Source: Pseudomonadota bacterium
GTDB lineage: Bacteria > Pseudomonadota > Gammaproteobacteria > Burkholderiales > Burkholderiaceae_C
Direction: 5' to 3'
DNA length: 64,000 nucleotides
Assembly (NCBI GenBank): GCA_021848345.1
Contig: JAJZUV010000002.1
Coordinates: 124,001-188,000, forward strand
A model generated the notes under the pieces. That model was given only the letters and a program-made list of their open reading frames with translations, made no database searches and was not told the origin of the DNA. The translations under genes and the position numbers were made by a program. Shown piece by piece: positions 1 through 8,344 of the stretch (position 1 is its first letter; the number at the start of each line of letters is the position of its first letter).

Positions 1-2395
1 GGCCGGTCAGCACCGAGATCCTCGCCACGTCACCCACGCGGAATACGTGCCCGTCGGGCGCGCGCAGCGGCAGCGCGGCGACGTCCTGCGGCGTGCGCCG
101 CAGGTCGGACGAATCCCATACCCGCACTCCCACCATCTTCGGACCCTGTTCGAGTTGCGTGGCCACGCTGCCGCCGATCAGCGCCGCCAGCTGGGTCTGC
201 ACCTGGCGCGCGTCCACCCCCTGCAGCGCCAGGCGCGTGGGGTCGAGGCGGATGTCCAGCGCGTCGCCGGCGACGATGATGCCGCTGCGCACCTCGACGA
301 TGCCCTGCACCTTGGAGATCGCCGCCGCGGTCTTGTGGGCTAGCTTCGCCAGTTGGGTCGAATTGTCGTCGAAGATCTTGATCTCCACCGGCTGCGGCAC
401 CGCGGTGAGATCTCCGATCAGGTCCTGCATGAGCTGCGCGGTGTCGATGTCGATGCCCGGCACCTGGGCGTGGATGCGCGCGCGCACCTGCTTTTCCACC
501 TGCCAGATGGGCTCGCGCGGCAGCGGCTTCAAGCGCACGAAGAAGTCGCCCTCGTTGGCGTGGGTGATGCCGCCGCCGAGTTGCAGTCCGGTGCGGCGCG
601 AGAAGGTCTGCACCTGCGGCGTGGAGCGCAGGATGCCCTCGATCTGGCTCAGCAGCCGGTCGGTCTCGGCCAGCGAGGTGCCGGGCGGCGTCACGTAGTC
701 CAGCACGAAGCCGCCTTCGTCCATGCGCGGCAGGAAGCCGCTGCCCACCGCGTGGTAGGCGATCCAGCCGGCTGCCAGCAGCGGAACGAAGCCGAACAAC
801 ACCAGCCAGGGTTTGCGCAGCAGCGCCGGCAGCAGCCGCGCATAGCCGCGCTGGAAGGCGCCGAGCACGCGTCCATGCTCGCGCCGGTGTTCGCGTTCGA
901 TGTCCCGCGCGCTCAGCAGCCGGTCGGCCAGCAGGGGCACGGCCAGCCAGGAGACGAAGAAGGAGATCACCAGCGCCGCGGCCATGGTCAGCGCCAGCGC
1001 CTTGAAAAAGGCCCCCGTGATGCCCGACAGGAAGGCCAGGGGGATGAAGATCACCACGGTGGACGCGCTGGAGCCGGACAGCGGCCGGAAATATTCCATC
1101 GCCGCGCGCATCACCCCGCCGTGGCGCGCCGGCTCGCCCGGGGCGGCGGCGCCTCCACCTTCCCCCAGGCGGCGCACGATGTGCTCGCTCATCACGATGG
1201 CGTCGTCGATCACCAGGCCGACCGCCGCGGCCATGCCGCCCAGGGTCATGATGTTGAAACTCATGCCCAGCGTGTACAGCAGCACCACGGTGGCCGCGAG
1301 CACCGCCGGCACCGTGACCATGGCGATCAGGGTGATCTTCAGGCTGCGCAGGAACAGCAGCAGCACCAGACCGGCCAGCACCACGCCGATCAGGATGGCG
1401 TCGCGCACGCTCAGCGCCGAGTCGATGACCAGCTGGCTCTGGTCGTACCAGTTGGCCAGGTGCACGCCGGCCGGAAGCTTGGTGGAGGCCAGCAGCTGGC
1501 GCACGTCGCGGGCGATCTTCACGCTGTTGCCGCCGGGCTGCTGGTAGATGTTGAGCAGCACCGCGGGCTTGCCGTCGGCGGTCACGGTGGTCCACTGGGG
1601 CAGGGTGCTGCGTACCACGGAGGCCACGTCGCGCAGACGCACCACGCCGGCGGGCGTGGCCCGCACCACCAGGTCGCCGATCTGCCGGGCGTCGTGCAGG
1701 CGCGAGTCGGCCAGCGCCAGCAGCAGCTTGTAGCGGTCCTCCAGGTGGCCCAGGGCCTTGACCCCGTTGCCCCCCGACAGGGTGCGTTCGACATCGCCCA
1801 GGCTGAGGTTCAGGGCCTGCAGGCGCGCCGGGTCCACGATCACGTGGTATTCCTCCTGCCGGCCTCCCTGCACCTGCACGCGCCCGACGCCGCCCACGCC
1901 CGACAGCAGCGGGCGCAGTTCGAGCTGCGCCAGGTCGTACAACTGCACCGGGCTCAGCGTGTCGGAGGTGAGGCTGTAGGCGATGATGGGGTCCACCGTC
2001 GGGTCCATGCGCTTGGAGCGGATGGTGGTTCCGGGCGGCAGCATGGGCAGCACCTGGTTGGCGGCCTCGTTGACCTGCACCGCGGCCAGGCCCATGTTGC
2101 CGCCCCAGTGGAAGGTGACGTAGATGTCGGCCGAGCCGCGGCTGGTCTCCGAGCGCACCGTGACCACGCCGGGCACGCGCCGGATGGCCTCCTCCAGCGG
2201 CTGCGTGACCTGCAGCACCATCTGGCGCGTCGGGCGCTCCCCGGCGTCCACCGAGACCACGACCCGCGGGAAGCTCACGTTGGGGAACAGGCCCACCGGC
2301 AACTTGAAGGCGGCCAGGATGCCGCCGGCCGCCAGCAGCAGCACCAGGAACAGCACCGAGCGACGGTGCCGCTGCAGCCAGAGCGACGCGTTCAT
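1..2395 (-). CDS. Efflux RND transporter permease, HME (CusA/CzcA) type, C-terminus cut by window edge
   Basis: Minus-strand translation from ATG at 2395: MNASLWLQRHRRSVLFLVLLLAAGGILAAFKLPVGLFPNVSFPRVVVSVDAGERPTRQMVLQVTQPLEEAIRRVPGV..., typical RND N-terminus, then LIGVVLAGLVLLLFLRS and GGMAAAVGLVIDDAIV. Open to position 1, so absent from the ORF track, which lists a frame-shifted shadow (30..2444). Confidence 0.93.
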   Translation of the reverse strand, partial: MNASLWLQRHRRSVLFLVLLLAAGGILAAFKLPVGLFPNVSFPRVVVSVDAGERPTRQMVLQVTQPLEEAIRRVPGVVTVRSETSRGSADIYVTFHWGGNMGLAAVQVNEAANQVLPMLPPGTTIRSKRMDPTVDPIIAYSLTSDTLSPVQLYDLAQLELRPLLSGVGGVGRVQVQGGRQEEYHVIVDPARLQALNLSLGDVERTLSGGNGVKALGHLEDRYKLLLALADSRLHDARQIGDLVVRATPAGVVRLRDVASVVRSTLPQWTTVTADGKPAVLLNIYQQPGGNSVKIARDVRQLLASTKLPAGVHLANWYDQSQLVIDSALSVRDAILIGVVLAGLVLLLFLRSLKITLIAMVTVPAVLAATVVLLYTLGMSFNIMTLGGMAAAVGLVIDDAIVMSEHIVRRLGEGGGAAAPGEPARHGGVMRAAMEYFRPLSGSSASTVVIFIPLAFLSGITGAFFKALALTMAAALVISFFVSWLAVPLLADRLLSARDIEREHRREHGRVLGAFQRGYARLLPALLRKPWLVLFGFVPLLAAGWIAYHAVGSGFLPRMDEGGFVLDYVTPPGTSLAETDRLLSQIEGILRSTPQVQTFSRRTGLQLGGGITHANEGDFFVRLKPLPREPIWQVEKQVRARIHAQVPGIDIDTAQLMQDLIGDLTAVPQPVEIKIFDDNSTQLAKLAHKTAAAISKVQGIVEVRSGIIVAGDALDIRLDPTRLALQGVDARQVQTQLAALIGGSVATQLEQGPKMVGVRVWDSSDLRRTPQDVAALPLRAPDGHVFRVGDVARISVLTG

Positions 2396-3522
2396 CGGCT
2401 TTGCCCCGCGGCCGTGCCGGCGCTGCTGCGCAGGGCCATGCCATCCTTCAGTTCGTAGTTGCCCAGCACAACCAGCGGCTGCGACGGCGCCAGCGCGCCG
2501 GAGATGGCACTGCGCTCGCCCTGGTTGCCCTGCACCTGCACGGTCACCCGCCGCGCATGGCCGTGATCGTCCTGGAACACATAGGCCTGGCCGTCGGCGT
2601 TGCGCAGCACGGCCTGGCGCGGCACCAGCCAGCCGCTCCAGGCATGCAGCGGCAGGCGGGCCTGCACGGCCAGGCCGGGCAGCAGCCAGCGCGGCGCCGC
2701 GCCCAGCGCGAGGCGCACTTCCACGCGCCCGCTGGCCGGATCGACTCGACCGGCCACGTCGAGCACCGTGGCCTTCACGCTCTGCTCGGGATCGAACACC
2801 GAGCGCAGGCGCGCCGCGGTGCCGGGACGCAGTTCCGAGGCGTCCCGAGGGTCGACGCCGACGACGGCCTGCAGGCCCTCGCGCGGCGCCAGGCTCAGCG
2901 CCGTGGCGCTGGCCGCCAGTCGCATGCCGGAGGTCGCCTGCACCACCTGCACGACGCCGTCGAAGGGGGCACGCAGCATCTCCTGCGCGCGGCCCATCCC
3001 CTGCGCCTGCTGCGCGGCCAGCGTGGCCCGCGCGTCGGCCAGGCTGCGGCGCGCCGCGTCCACCTGCGATTGCGTGGCCAATTGCTGCTGCTGCAGGCGC
3101 AGCTGCCGCTGGAGTTCGGCCTTGGCGAAGCGCAGCGCCTCGCGCGCCTGTGCATAGGCGGCGTCGCCGGAGGCGGTGTTGTCGACCTCGAGCAGGGCCT
3201 GGCCGCGATGCACGCTCTGGCCGGCGCGCACCAGCACGCGACGCACCCGTACCGGACGCGCGAAGTCCACGCTCAGCGTGCCGCCGCTGGCCGTGCGTAC
3301 GGTGCCCACCGCATCGAGGCTCTGCGTGAGCGTGCCGCGTTGCAGCGCGGCGGTGCGCACGAGCGCGCTGGGCGCCGTGTCGGCGAAGGCGGGATGGCAG
3401 ATCGCGGCGGCCACGGCGAGCGCGGCAAGCAGGCAGCCCGCGCTCAGCGCGCGGCCGGCGTTGCGCGGCGTGGGGCCGGGGTGCCGCGAGGTGGCGGCGA
3501 CGCAGACGTCGTAGGGACTCAT
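2392..3522 (-). CDS. Efflux RND transporter periplasmic adaptor subunit (HlyD/MFP family)
   Basis: 376 aa; ...GTVRTASGGTLSVDFARPVRVRRVLVRAGQSVHRGQALLEVD... biotinyl-lipoyl-like adaptor motif; 4-bp ATGA overlap with the downstream RND gene. Confidence 0.92.
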   Translation of the reverse strand: MSPYDVCVAATSRHPGPTPRNAGRALSAGCLLAALAVAAAICHPAFADTAPSALVRTAALQRGTLTQSLDAVGTVRTASGGTLSVDFARPVRVRRVLVRAGQSVHRGQALLEVDNTASGDAAYAQAREALRFAKAELQRQLRLQQQQLATQSQVDAARRSLADARATLAAQQAQGMGRAQEMLRAPFDGVVQVVQATSGMRLAASATALSLAPREGLQAVVGVDPRDASELRPGTAARLRSVFDPEQSVKATVLDVAGRVDPASGRVEVRLALGAAPRWLLPGLAVQARLPLHAWSGWLVPRQAVLRNADGQAYVFQDDHGHARRVTVQVQGNQGERSAISGALAPSQPLVVLGNYELKDGMALRSSAGTAAGQSR

Positions 3523-5063
3523 GATGTGGACGATGGGTGATCGGGGGTGACGGTGCCGGGCCTGGCGGCAGCGACGCGATACAGGCCGGCACCGGTGAGC
3601 AGGTCCAGGCTCACGGCCTGCTCGGCCTGCTGTTGCTCGACCGTGAGCAGCGCCAGGCGCTGGTCCAGCAGCGCCAGCTGCTGGGACTGCGCCTGCGGCA
3701 GCGTGTAGCTGCCGTCGGCCAGGGCCTGCCGGGCGGCGTCCGCGGCCGCCTGCAGCGCCGGCAGGTCGGCACGCAGCGCGGCCTGCTGGCGGCGCAGCAG
3801 GCGCTGGTTGGCCAGCGCCTGCTCGACGTCGGCCTGGGTCTGGTTCAGGCGCAGCTGGTAGGCGTCGCGCAGCTCGCGGCGCGTGGCCCGGGCCACGGCG
3901 ATGCGTCCGCGCGAGCCGTTGAACAGGGGAAGGCTGAAGCTGACCCCGAAGCCCACGGTGTTCACGTCGCTGGTATCGCGTGCCCGGGTCAGGCCCACGC
4001 TGATCGAGGGAAACTGCTGCAGCACGGCTTCACGCAGGGACTGTTCCTGGCTGGCGTAGCCGGCCCGCAGCGCGAGCAGGTCGGGACGGATGTCGGCCAC
4101 GTGTGCGAGTGCGGCGCGCGCGCGTGCCGCACTCTCCGGGGTGACTTCGGGTAGTCCCGCCAGGCGCAGCGGCACACCTGGCGCGAGCCCGAGCAGCGAG
4201 TGCAGGCCGGCCTGCAGGCGCAGGCGGGCATGCTCGTCGGCCGCCAGGCGCTGGCGCAGGGACTGCAGGCGCAGCAGCTGGGCGTCGGAGTCGGCGCGCG
4301 GCAGCTCGCCGCGCGCCACGGCTTCCCGGGTACGCCGCAGCGCCTGCCCGACCAGCGCCAGTTCGCGCCGCAGCAGGCCGCGGCGAGCCTGCAGCGCGGT
4401 CAGGCGCACATACAGCAGTTGCGCCTGCGAGGCGGTCTGCCACTCCTGCCACAGCAGGTCCAGGTTCACGCTGCGCAGGTGCTGGCGCGCCGCGGCTTCG
4501 GCGGCGGGGCGGGTGAGCAGGGCGCCGAGGTCGAAATTCAGGCCGTAGCTGTAGGCCGTGCTGGTGGCGCCCGAGCCGTGGCGCGGGAAGTCGCGCGAGG
4601 TGGAGAACTGGGGGTCGGGCAGTAGTCCGGCCGCGAAGGCCTGGGCCTGCGCCACGCCCAGCCGGTCGCGCGCCATGCGCAGTTGCGGGTTGTCAAGCAC
4701 GGCCAGCGCGGCCACCGCGCCCATGGGCAGGGGCAGGTCCGGATCGACGTGCTGGGCGGCCAGGCGGGGAAGCGCGATGCTTGCCGTGTCCACGCGCAGC
4801 GATCGCAACTGATGCAGCGAGTCGGGGCGGTCGGCCAGCGGGTGCGGTGCGTAGGAGGCGCAGCCGCCCAGCACCAGCAGCACGGCGGCCAGGCTGGCAG
4901 CCTGGCTCAGGCGCCGCGCCCGGCCGCGCTGTCCGCGCAGCTGGGTGACGAATGCGGCAAGCGCGGGCAGCGCGGGCGGGCGCGGCGGCGTGGCCGGAGC
5001 AGGGTTCGGGACTTGGGGCATGGCGAGGTGGCCGGCCGGGGCCGGCACGCAATCCGGAATCAT
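3519..5063 (-). CDS. TolC-family outer membrane efflux protein (putative lipoprotein)
   Basis: 514 aa with lipobox-like LVLGGCAS and TolC-like coiled repeats; overlaps the adaptor gene by 4 bp, first gene of the efflux operon. Confidence 0.9.
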   Translation of the reverse strand: MIPDCVPAPAGHLAMPQVPNPAPATPPRPPALPALAAFVTQLRGQRGRARRLSQAASLAAVLLVLGGCASYAPHPLADRPDSLHQLRSLRVDTASIALPRLAAQHVDPDLPLPMGAVAALAVLDNPQLRMARDRLGVAQAQAFAAGLLPDPQFSTSRDFPRHGSGATSTAYSYGLNFDLGALLTRPAAEAAARQHLRSVNLDLLWQEWQTASQAQLLYVRLTALQARRGLLRRELALVGQALRRTREAVARGELPRADSDAQLLRLQSLRQRLAADEHARLRLQAGLHSLLGLAPGVPLRLAGLPEVTPESAARARAALAHVADIRPDLLALRAGYASQEQSLREAVLQQFPSISVGLTRARDTSDVNTVGFGVSFSLPLFNGSRGRIAVARATRRELRDAYQLRLNQTQADVEQALANQRLLRRQQAALRADLPALQAAADAARQALADGSYTLPQAQSQQLALLDQRLALLTVEQQQAEQAVSLDLLTGAGLYRVAAARPGTVTPDHPSSTS

Positions 5064-5176
5064 TCCGGTTTGCGACAGCCTATGCGCAAGGACTTAGCCG
5101 CGACTTAGGAAATCCCCATGGATGGAGCAGTGGCGGGCCCGCGGCGAGTCCGCGCGCGACGACCCGAGATGCCCCG

Positions 5177-6445
5177 TCAGGCTTCGCGCAGGTACACGGA
5201 GGCGTCCGCGATGCCCCAGCGGGCCGCGCGCTCCGGCCCGGTGATGCGTTGGTCGCGAGCGTCGCCGCCGAGGTCGAGCAGCCGCGGTTGCACGAAGTCC
5301 TGCTTGTGCGTGCAGTACACGGCACGCACCTTCGGGCGCAGCAGTTCGCCGTGGTTCTGGTCGACCACCACTCCGAGCAGGCCCGAGTCGAGGCGCACGA
5401 AACTGCCCACCGGGTAGATGCCTATGACCTTGACGAAATGGTGAAAGATCTCCTGGTCGATATGCGCGGGCGCCCAGCGCGCCATGCGCTGCAGGGACTC
5501 GGCCGGATCCCAGCCCGCCTTGTACGGGCGATTGGAGGTGGTCGCGTCGTAGATGTCGCAAATGGTCGCCATGCGGCAGATGCGGCTGATCTGCTCGCCG
5601 GCGAGTCCGTCGGGGTAGCCGGTGCCGTCGATGCGTTCGTGGTGATGCAGGCATACGTCGACGGCCGTGGCATGCACGTCGCCCGTGCGCTGCAGCAGCT
5701 CGTGGCCGCGCCGCGGGTGGGTCTTGATCACCTCGAACTCGGCCTCGCTCAGTGTGTCGGGCTTGTTCAGGATGTCGTGGGGAATCGACGCCTTGCCGAT
5801 GTCGTGCAGCATGCCCGCCAGCCCGGCGATCCGGGTCTGCTCGCGGTCCAGGCCGAGCTGCCGGGCGAGCGCGATCATCAGCGCACCCACCGCGGCCGAA
5901 TGCAGGTAGGTGTAGTCGTCCGCGCGCTTGATGCGCACCACGCTGAGCAGGGCCCAGGGGTTGTCGCGCAGCGACTCGGACATCTCCTCCACGAATTCGT
6001 GGGCGCGTGCGGTGTCCACGGAGCGCCCGAGCCGAGCCTGGGCGAACATGCTTTCCAGCATGGGCTTGGAGCGCAGGAACACCCGCCGCGCGCGCGACAG
6101 TTCCTCGCGCAACGCGCGCCTCGGCGGCTCGGTTGCGTCGGCGGGTTCCCTGCCCGGCTCGGCAATCGCTTGCGGGGCCTGCGTGGCGTCGACGGAAATG
6201 TCGTCGATCAGCTGGACTCGCTCGGGTTGCGCGGCTTCGGGCCGCGGGGCGTCGGGATCGAGGTCGCCGCCGCGCTCGGTGTCGATCCACAGGGCGCTGA
6301 TCCCCGGAGCGGCCAGCGCGCGCACCTGCTGGTCATCGCGTACCAGGAACGCGCCGCGCCAGAAGCCGTGCTGCATCCAGGATCCTTCGATCTTGGCGAC
6401 ATACATGCCGTGCCGTATTTGATCTGGCCGGATTTTCTTCAGCAT
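5177..6445 (-). CDS. HD-GYP domain protein (putative c-di-GMP phosphodiesterase)
   Basis: Contains MLHDIGKASIPHDIL and HHERIDGTGYPDGL (HD and GYP signatures). Start revised to MLKKIRPDQIRHGMYVAKI (6445) from the longer track ORF ending at 6769. Confidence 0.93.
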   Translation of the reverse strand: MLKKIRPDQIRHGMYVAKIEGSWMQHGFWRGAFLVRDDQQVRALAAPGISALWIDTERGGDLDPDAPRPEAAQPERVQLIDDISVDATQAPQAIAEPGREPADATEPPRRALREELSRARRVFLRSKPMLESMFAQARLGRSVDTARAHEFVEEMSESLRDNPWALLSVVRIKRADDYTYLHSAAVGALMIALARQLGLDREQTRIAGLAGMLHDIGKASIPHDILNKPDTLSEAEFEVIKTHPRRGHELLQRTGDVHATAVDVCLHHHERIDGTGYPDGLAGEQISRICRMATICDIYDATTSNRPYKAGWDPAESLQRMARWAPAHIDQEIFHHFVKVIGIYPVGSFVRLDSGLLGVVVDQNHGELLRPKVRAVYCTHKQDFVQPRLLDLGGDARDQRITGPERAARWGIADASVYLREA

Positions 6446-6626
6446 AGAGGAGGTGGCCCTGCGAAACCCGCATGGTATGCACAAATCGCGATGCGAGGAT
6501 TCGAGAATGTAGCGCCGTGAATGCCCCGGCCCACGCGCCGGTGCGCGGCGGCGGCTTCCTGCGTATAGTCTGCCTCGCGTCCGTCGCGAGCGACGGTCGC
6601 CACGATACCAACCAAGGGGAGACGAC

Positions 6627-7424
6627 ATGAACCAGACCTGGAATTGGCTGCGCCGCGCGGCCCTGTGCGCGGCCACCGCGACGACCATGGCATGGGCTCC
6701 GGCCCATGCCGAGCAAGCCGGCTCGACGCTGGACCGGGTGATGCAGTCAGGCGTATTGCGGGTCTGCACGACGGGCGACTACCGGCCCTTCACCTATCTG
6801 CAGCCCGATGGAAGCTACGTGGGCATCGACATCGACCAGGCCCACAGTCTGGCCGAGGCGCTCGGCGTGAAGGTGCAGTTCGTCAAGACCACCTGGCCGA
6901 CCCTGATGAAGGATTTCGACGCCGGCAAGTGCGACATCGCCATGGGGGGCATCTCGGTGACCCTGGCGCGCATGAAGACCGCCGCCTTCAGCATCCACTA
7001 CCTGGTCGACGGCAAGACGCCCATCGTGCGCTGCGGCGACGTCGACAAGTACCAGACCCTGGCCGAGATCGACCAGCCCTCGGTGCGGGTGATCACCAAC
7101 CCCGGTGGCACCAACTTCAAGTTCGTGCAGGCCCACATCCACCACGCGAAGGTGATCGTGTATCCCGACAACAACACGATCTTCCAGCAACTGGTCGACG
7201 GCAAGGCCGACGTCATGATCACCGACGGCACCGAGACGCTGCTGCAGCACAAGTTGCATCCCCAGCTGTGCGCCGTGCATCCGCGGCATCCGTTCACGTA
7301 TGGCGAGAAGGGCTACCTGATCCCGCGCGACGACCTGCCGTTCCAGAATTTCGTCGACCAGTGGCTGCATCTGGAAATCGCCTCGGGCACCTTCCAGAAG
7401 GTGTTCGACAAGGGCCTGCAGTAA
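6627..7424 (+). CDS. Periplasmic substrate-binding-fold protein, PheC-like cyclohexadienyl/arogenate dehydratase candidate
   Basis: 265 aa with signal peptide; VMQSGVLRVCTTGDYRPFTYLQPDGSYVGIDIDQAHSLAEALG...CDIAMGGISVTLARMKTAAFS; PheC-type SBP3-fold sequence. Confidence 0.8.
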   Translation: MNQTWNWLRRAALCAATATTMAWAPAHAEQAGSTLDRVMQSGVLRVCTTGDYRPFTYLQPDGSYVGIDIDQAHSLAEALGVKVQFVKTTWPTLMKDFDAGKCDIAMGGISVTLARMKTAAFSIHYLVDGKTPIVRCGDVDKYQTLAEIDQPSVRVITNPGGTNFKFVQAHIHHAKVIVYPDNNTIFQQLVDGKADVMITDGTETLLQHKLHPQLCAVHPRHPFTYGEKGYLIPRDDLPFQNFVDQWLHLEIASGTFQKVFDKGLQ

Positions 7425-7444
7425 GCGCGGCGCGGATCCGACGC

Positions 7445-7470
7445 GGCGTGGCGCCTCCCGGCGCCACGCC
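7445..7470. terminator. GC-rich perfect hairpin between convergent genes
   Basis: GGCGTGGCGCC-tccc-GGCGCCACGCC, 11-bp perfect stem, 4-nt loop; no clear U-tract. Confidence 0.5.
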
Positions 7471-7488
7471 ATCGCGCTTGCGCGCGAG

Positions 7489-8241
7489 CTAGATGGTCAG
7501 CTGCATGTTCAGCAAGACGCCCGAATCCGTCATGCTCAGGCTGGCCGAACTCAGGCTGAAGGTGCCGTCGGTGCCCAGCAGGTAGTTGTCCGTCTCGCTG
7601 GAACTCGTCTGTCCGCCGCTGGTGGTGGCGGTGTCGATCAGCGAGACCGTGACCGTCGAACTCGACGTGCCGGGGCCCACCTGGAAGCTCAGGGTCTCGG
7701 AGCCGATCGGCACGGCCATCGTGCTGTCGCTGTAGCAGTCGTAGTCGACGATGCCGCCGCTGTCGCCGAGCTGGACCGTCGCCGGGTAGATGCCTGGAGT
7801 CCTCGCCACGCAATAGGCCTGGGAACTCGCGTAGCCCAGCGGCTGCAGCGCGGTGTTGAAATAGCTCTGCTGGCTCGATGCGATGCTCAGGGTCTGGCTG
7901 GCCACGCTCACCGTGCCGGTCACGCCCAGGGTCGCGAACAGGGCGGGTTGGGCATTGAACGGTGTGGTCGCCTGGGACAGCGGAAGAATGCTCAGGGTCA
8001 CGCTGCCCCCGATGGGCACGCTCACGCCCTGATACAGCGCGGTGCCCGATACGCTGGCGGTTCTGGCGGCGCCGGCCGTCAGCAAGGCCGCCATGGCGCT
8101 TTGCAGCGGAAAGGTGGTCCCGGCCGGGGGGAGCGAAGTGCCGCCCCCGCCGCCACAACCCGCGAGCACGAGGCTCGAAAGCAGGGCCAACCGCGCGCCC
8201 AAGCCGGTTGCCCGCCTGTGATTCCTGGGATGGTCGTTCAT
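7489..8241 (-). CDS. Hypothetical lipoprotein
   Basis: 250 aa; N-terminal lipobox LVLAGCGGGGG followed by Ser/Thr/Gly-rich body. Confidence 0.75.
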   Translation of the reverse strand: MNDHPRNHRRATGLGARLALLSSLVLAGCGGGGGTSLPPAGTTFPLQSAMAALLTAGAARTASVSGTALYQGVSVPIGGSVTLSILPLSQATTPFNAQPALFATLGVTGTVSVASQTLSIASSQQSYFNTALQPLGYASSQAYCVARTPGIYPATVQLGDSGGIVDYDCYSDSTMAVPIGSETLSFQVGPGTSSSTVTVSLIDTATTSGGQTSSSETDNYLLGTDGTFSLSSASLSMTDSGVLLNMQLTI

Positions 8242-8344
8242 GTTCGTCTCCGCCCGTGCTTGGTCGATCCCGTTCGGGATCGGTTACGACGCGATACACG
8301 GATGGAGTATGAAGCCGCCTAGGCGTGCGGATCCATGCGAGGCA

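Noticed and set aside
30-2444. 804-aa minus ORF (MAWPCAAAPARPRG...)
   Set aside because: Low-complexity Ala/Arg/Gly shadow frame; the real RND permease occupies another minus frame (ATG at 2395).
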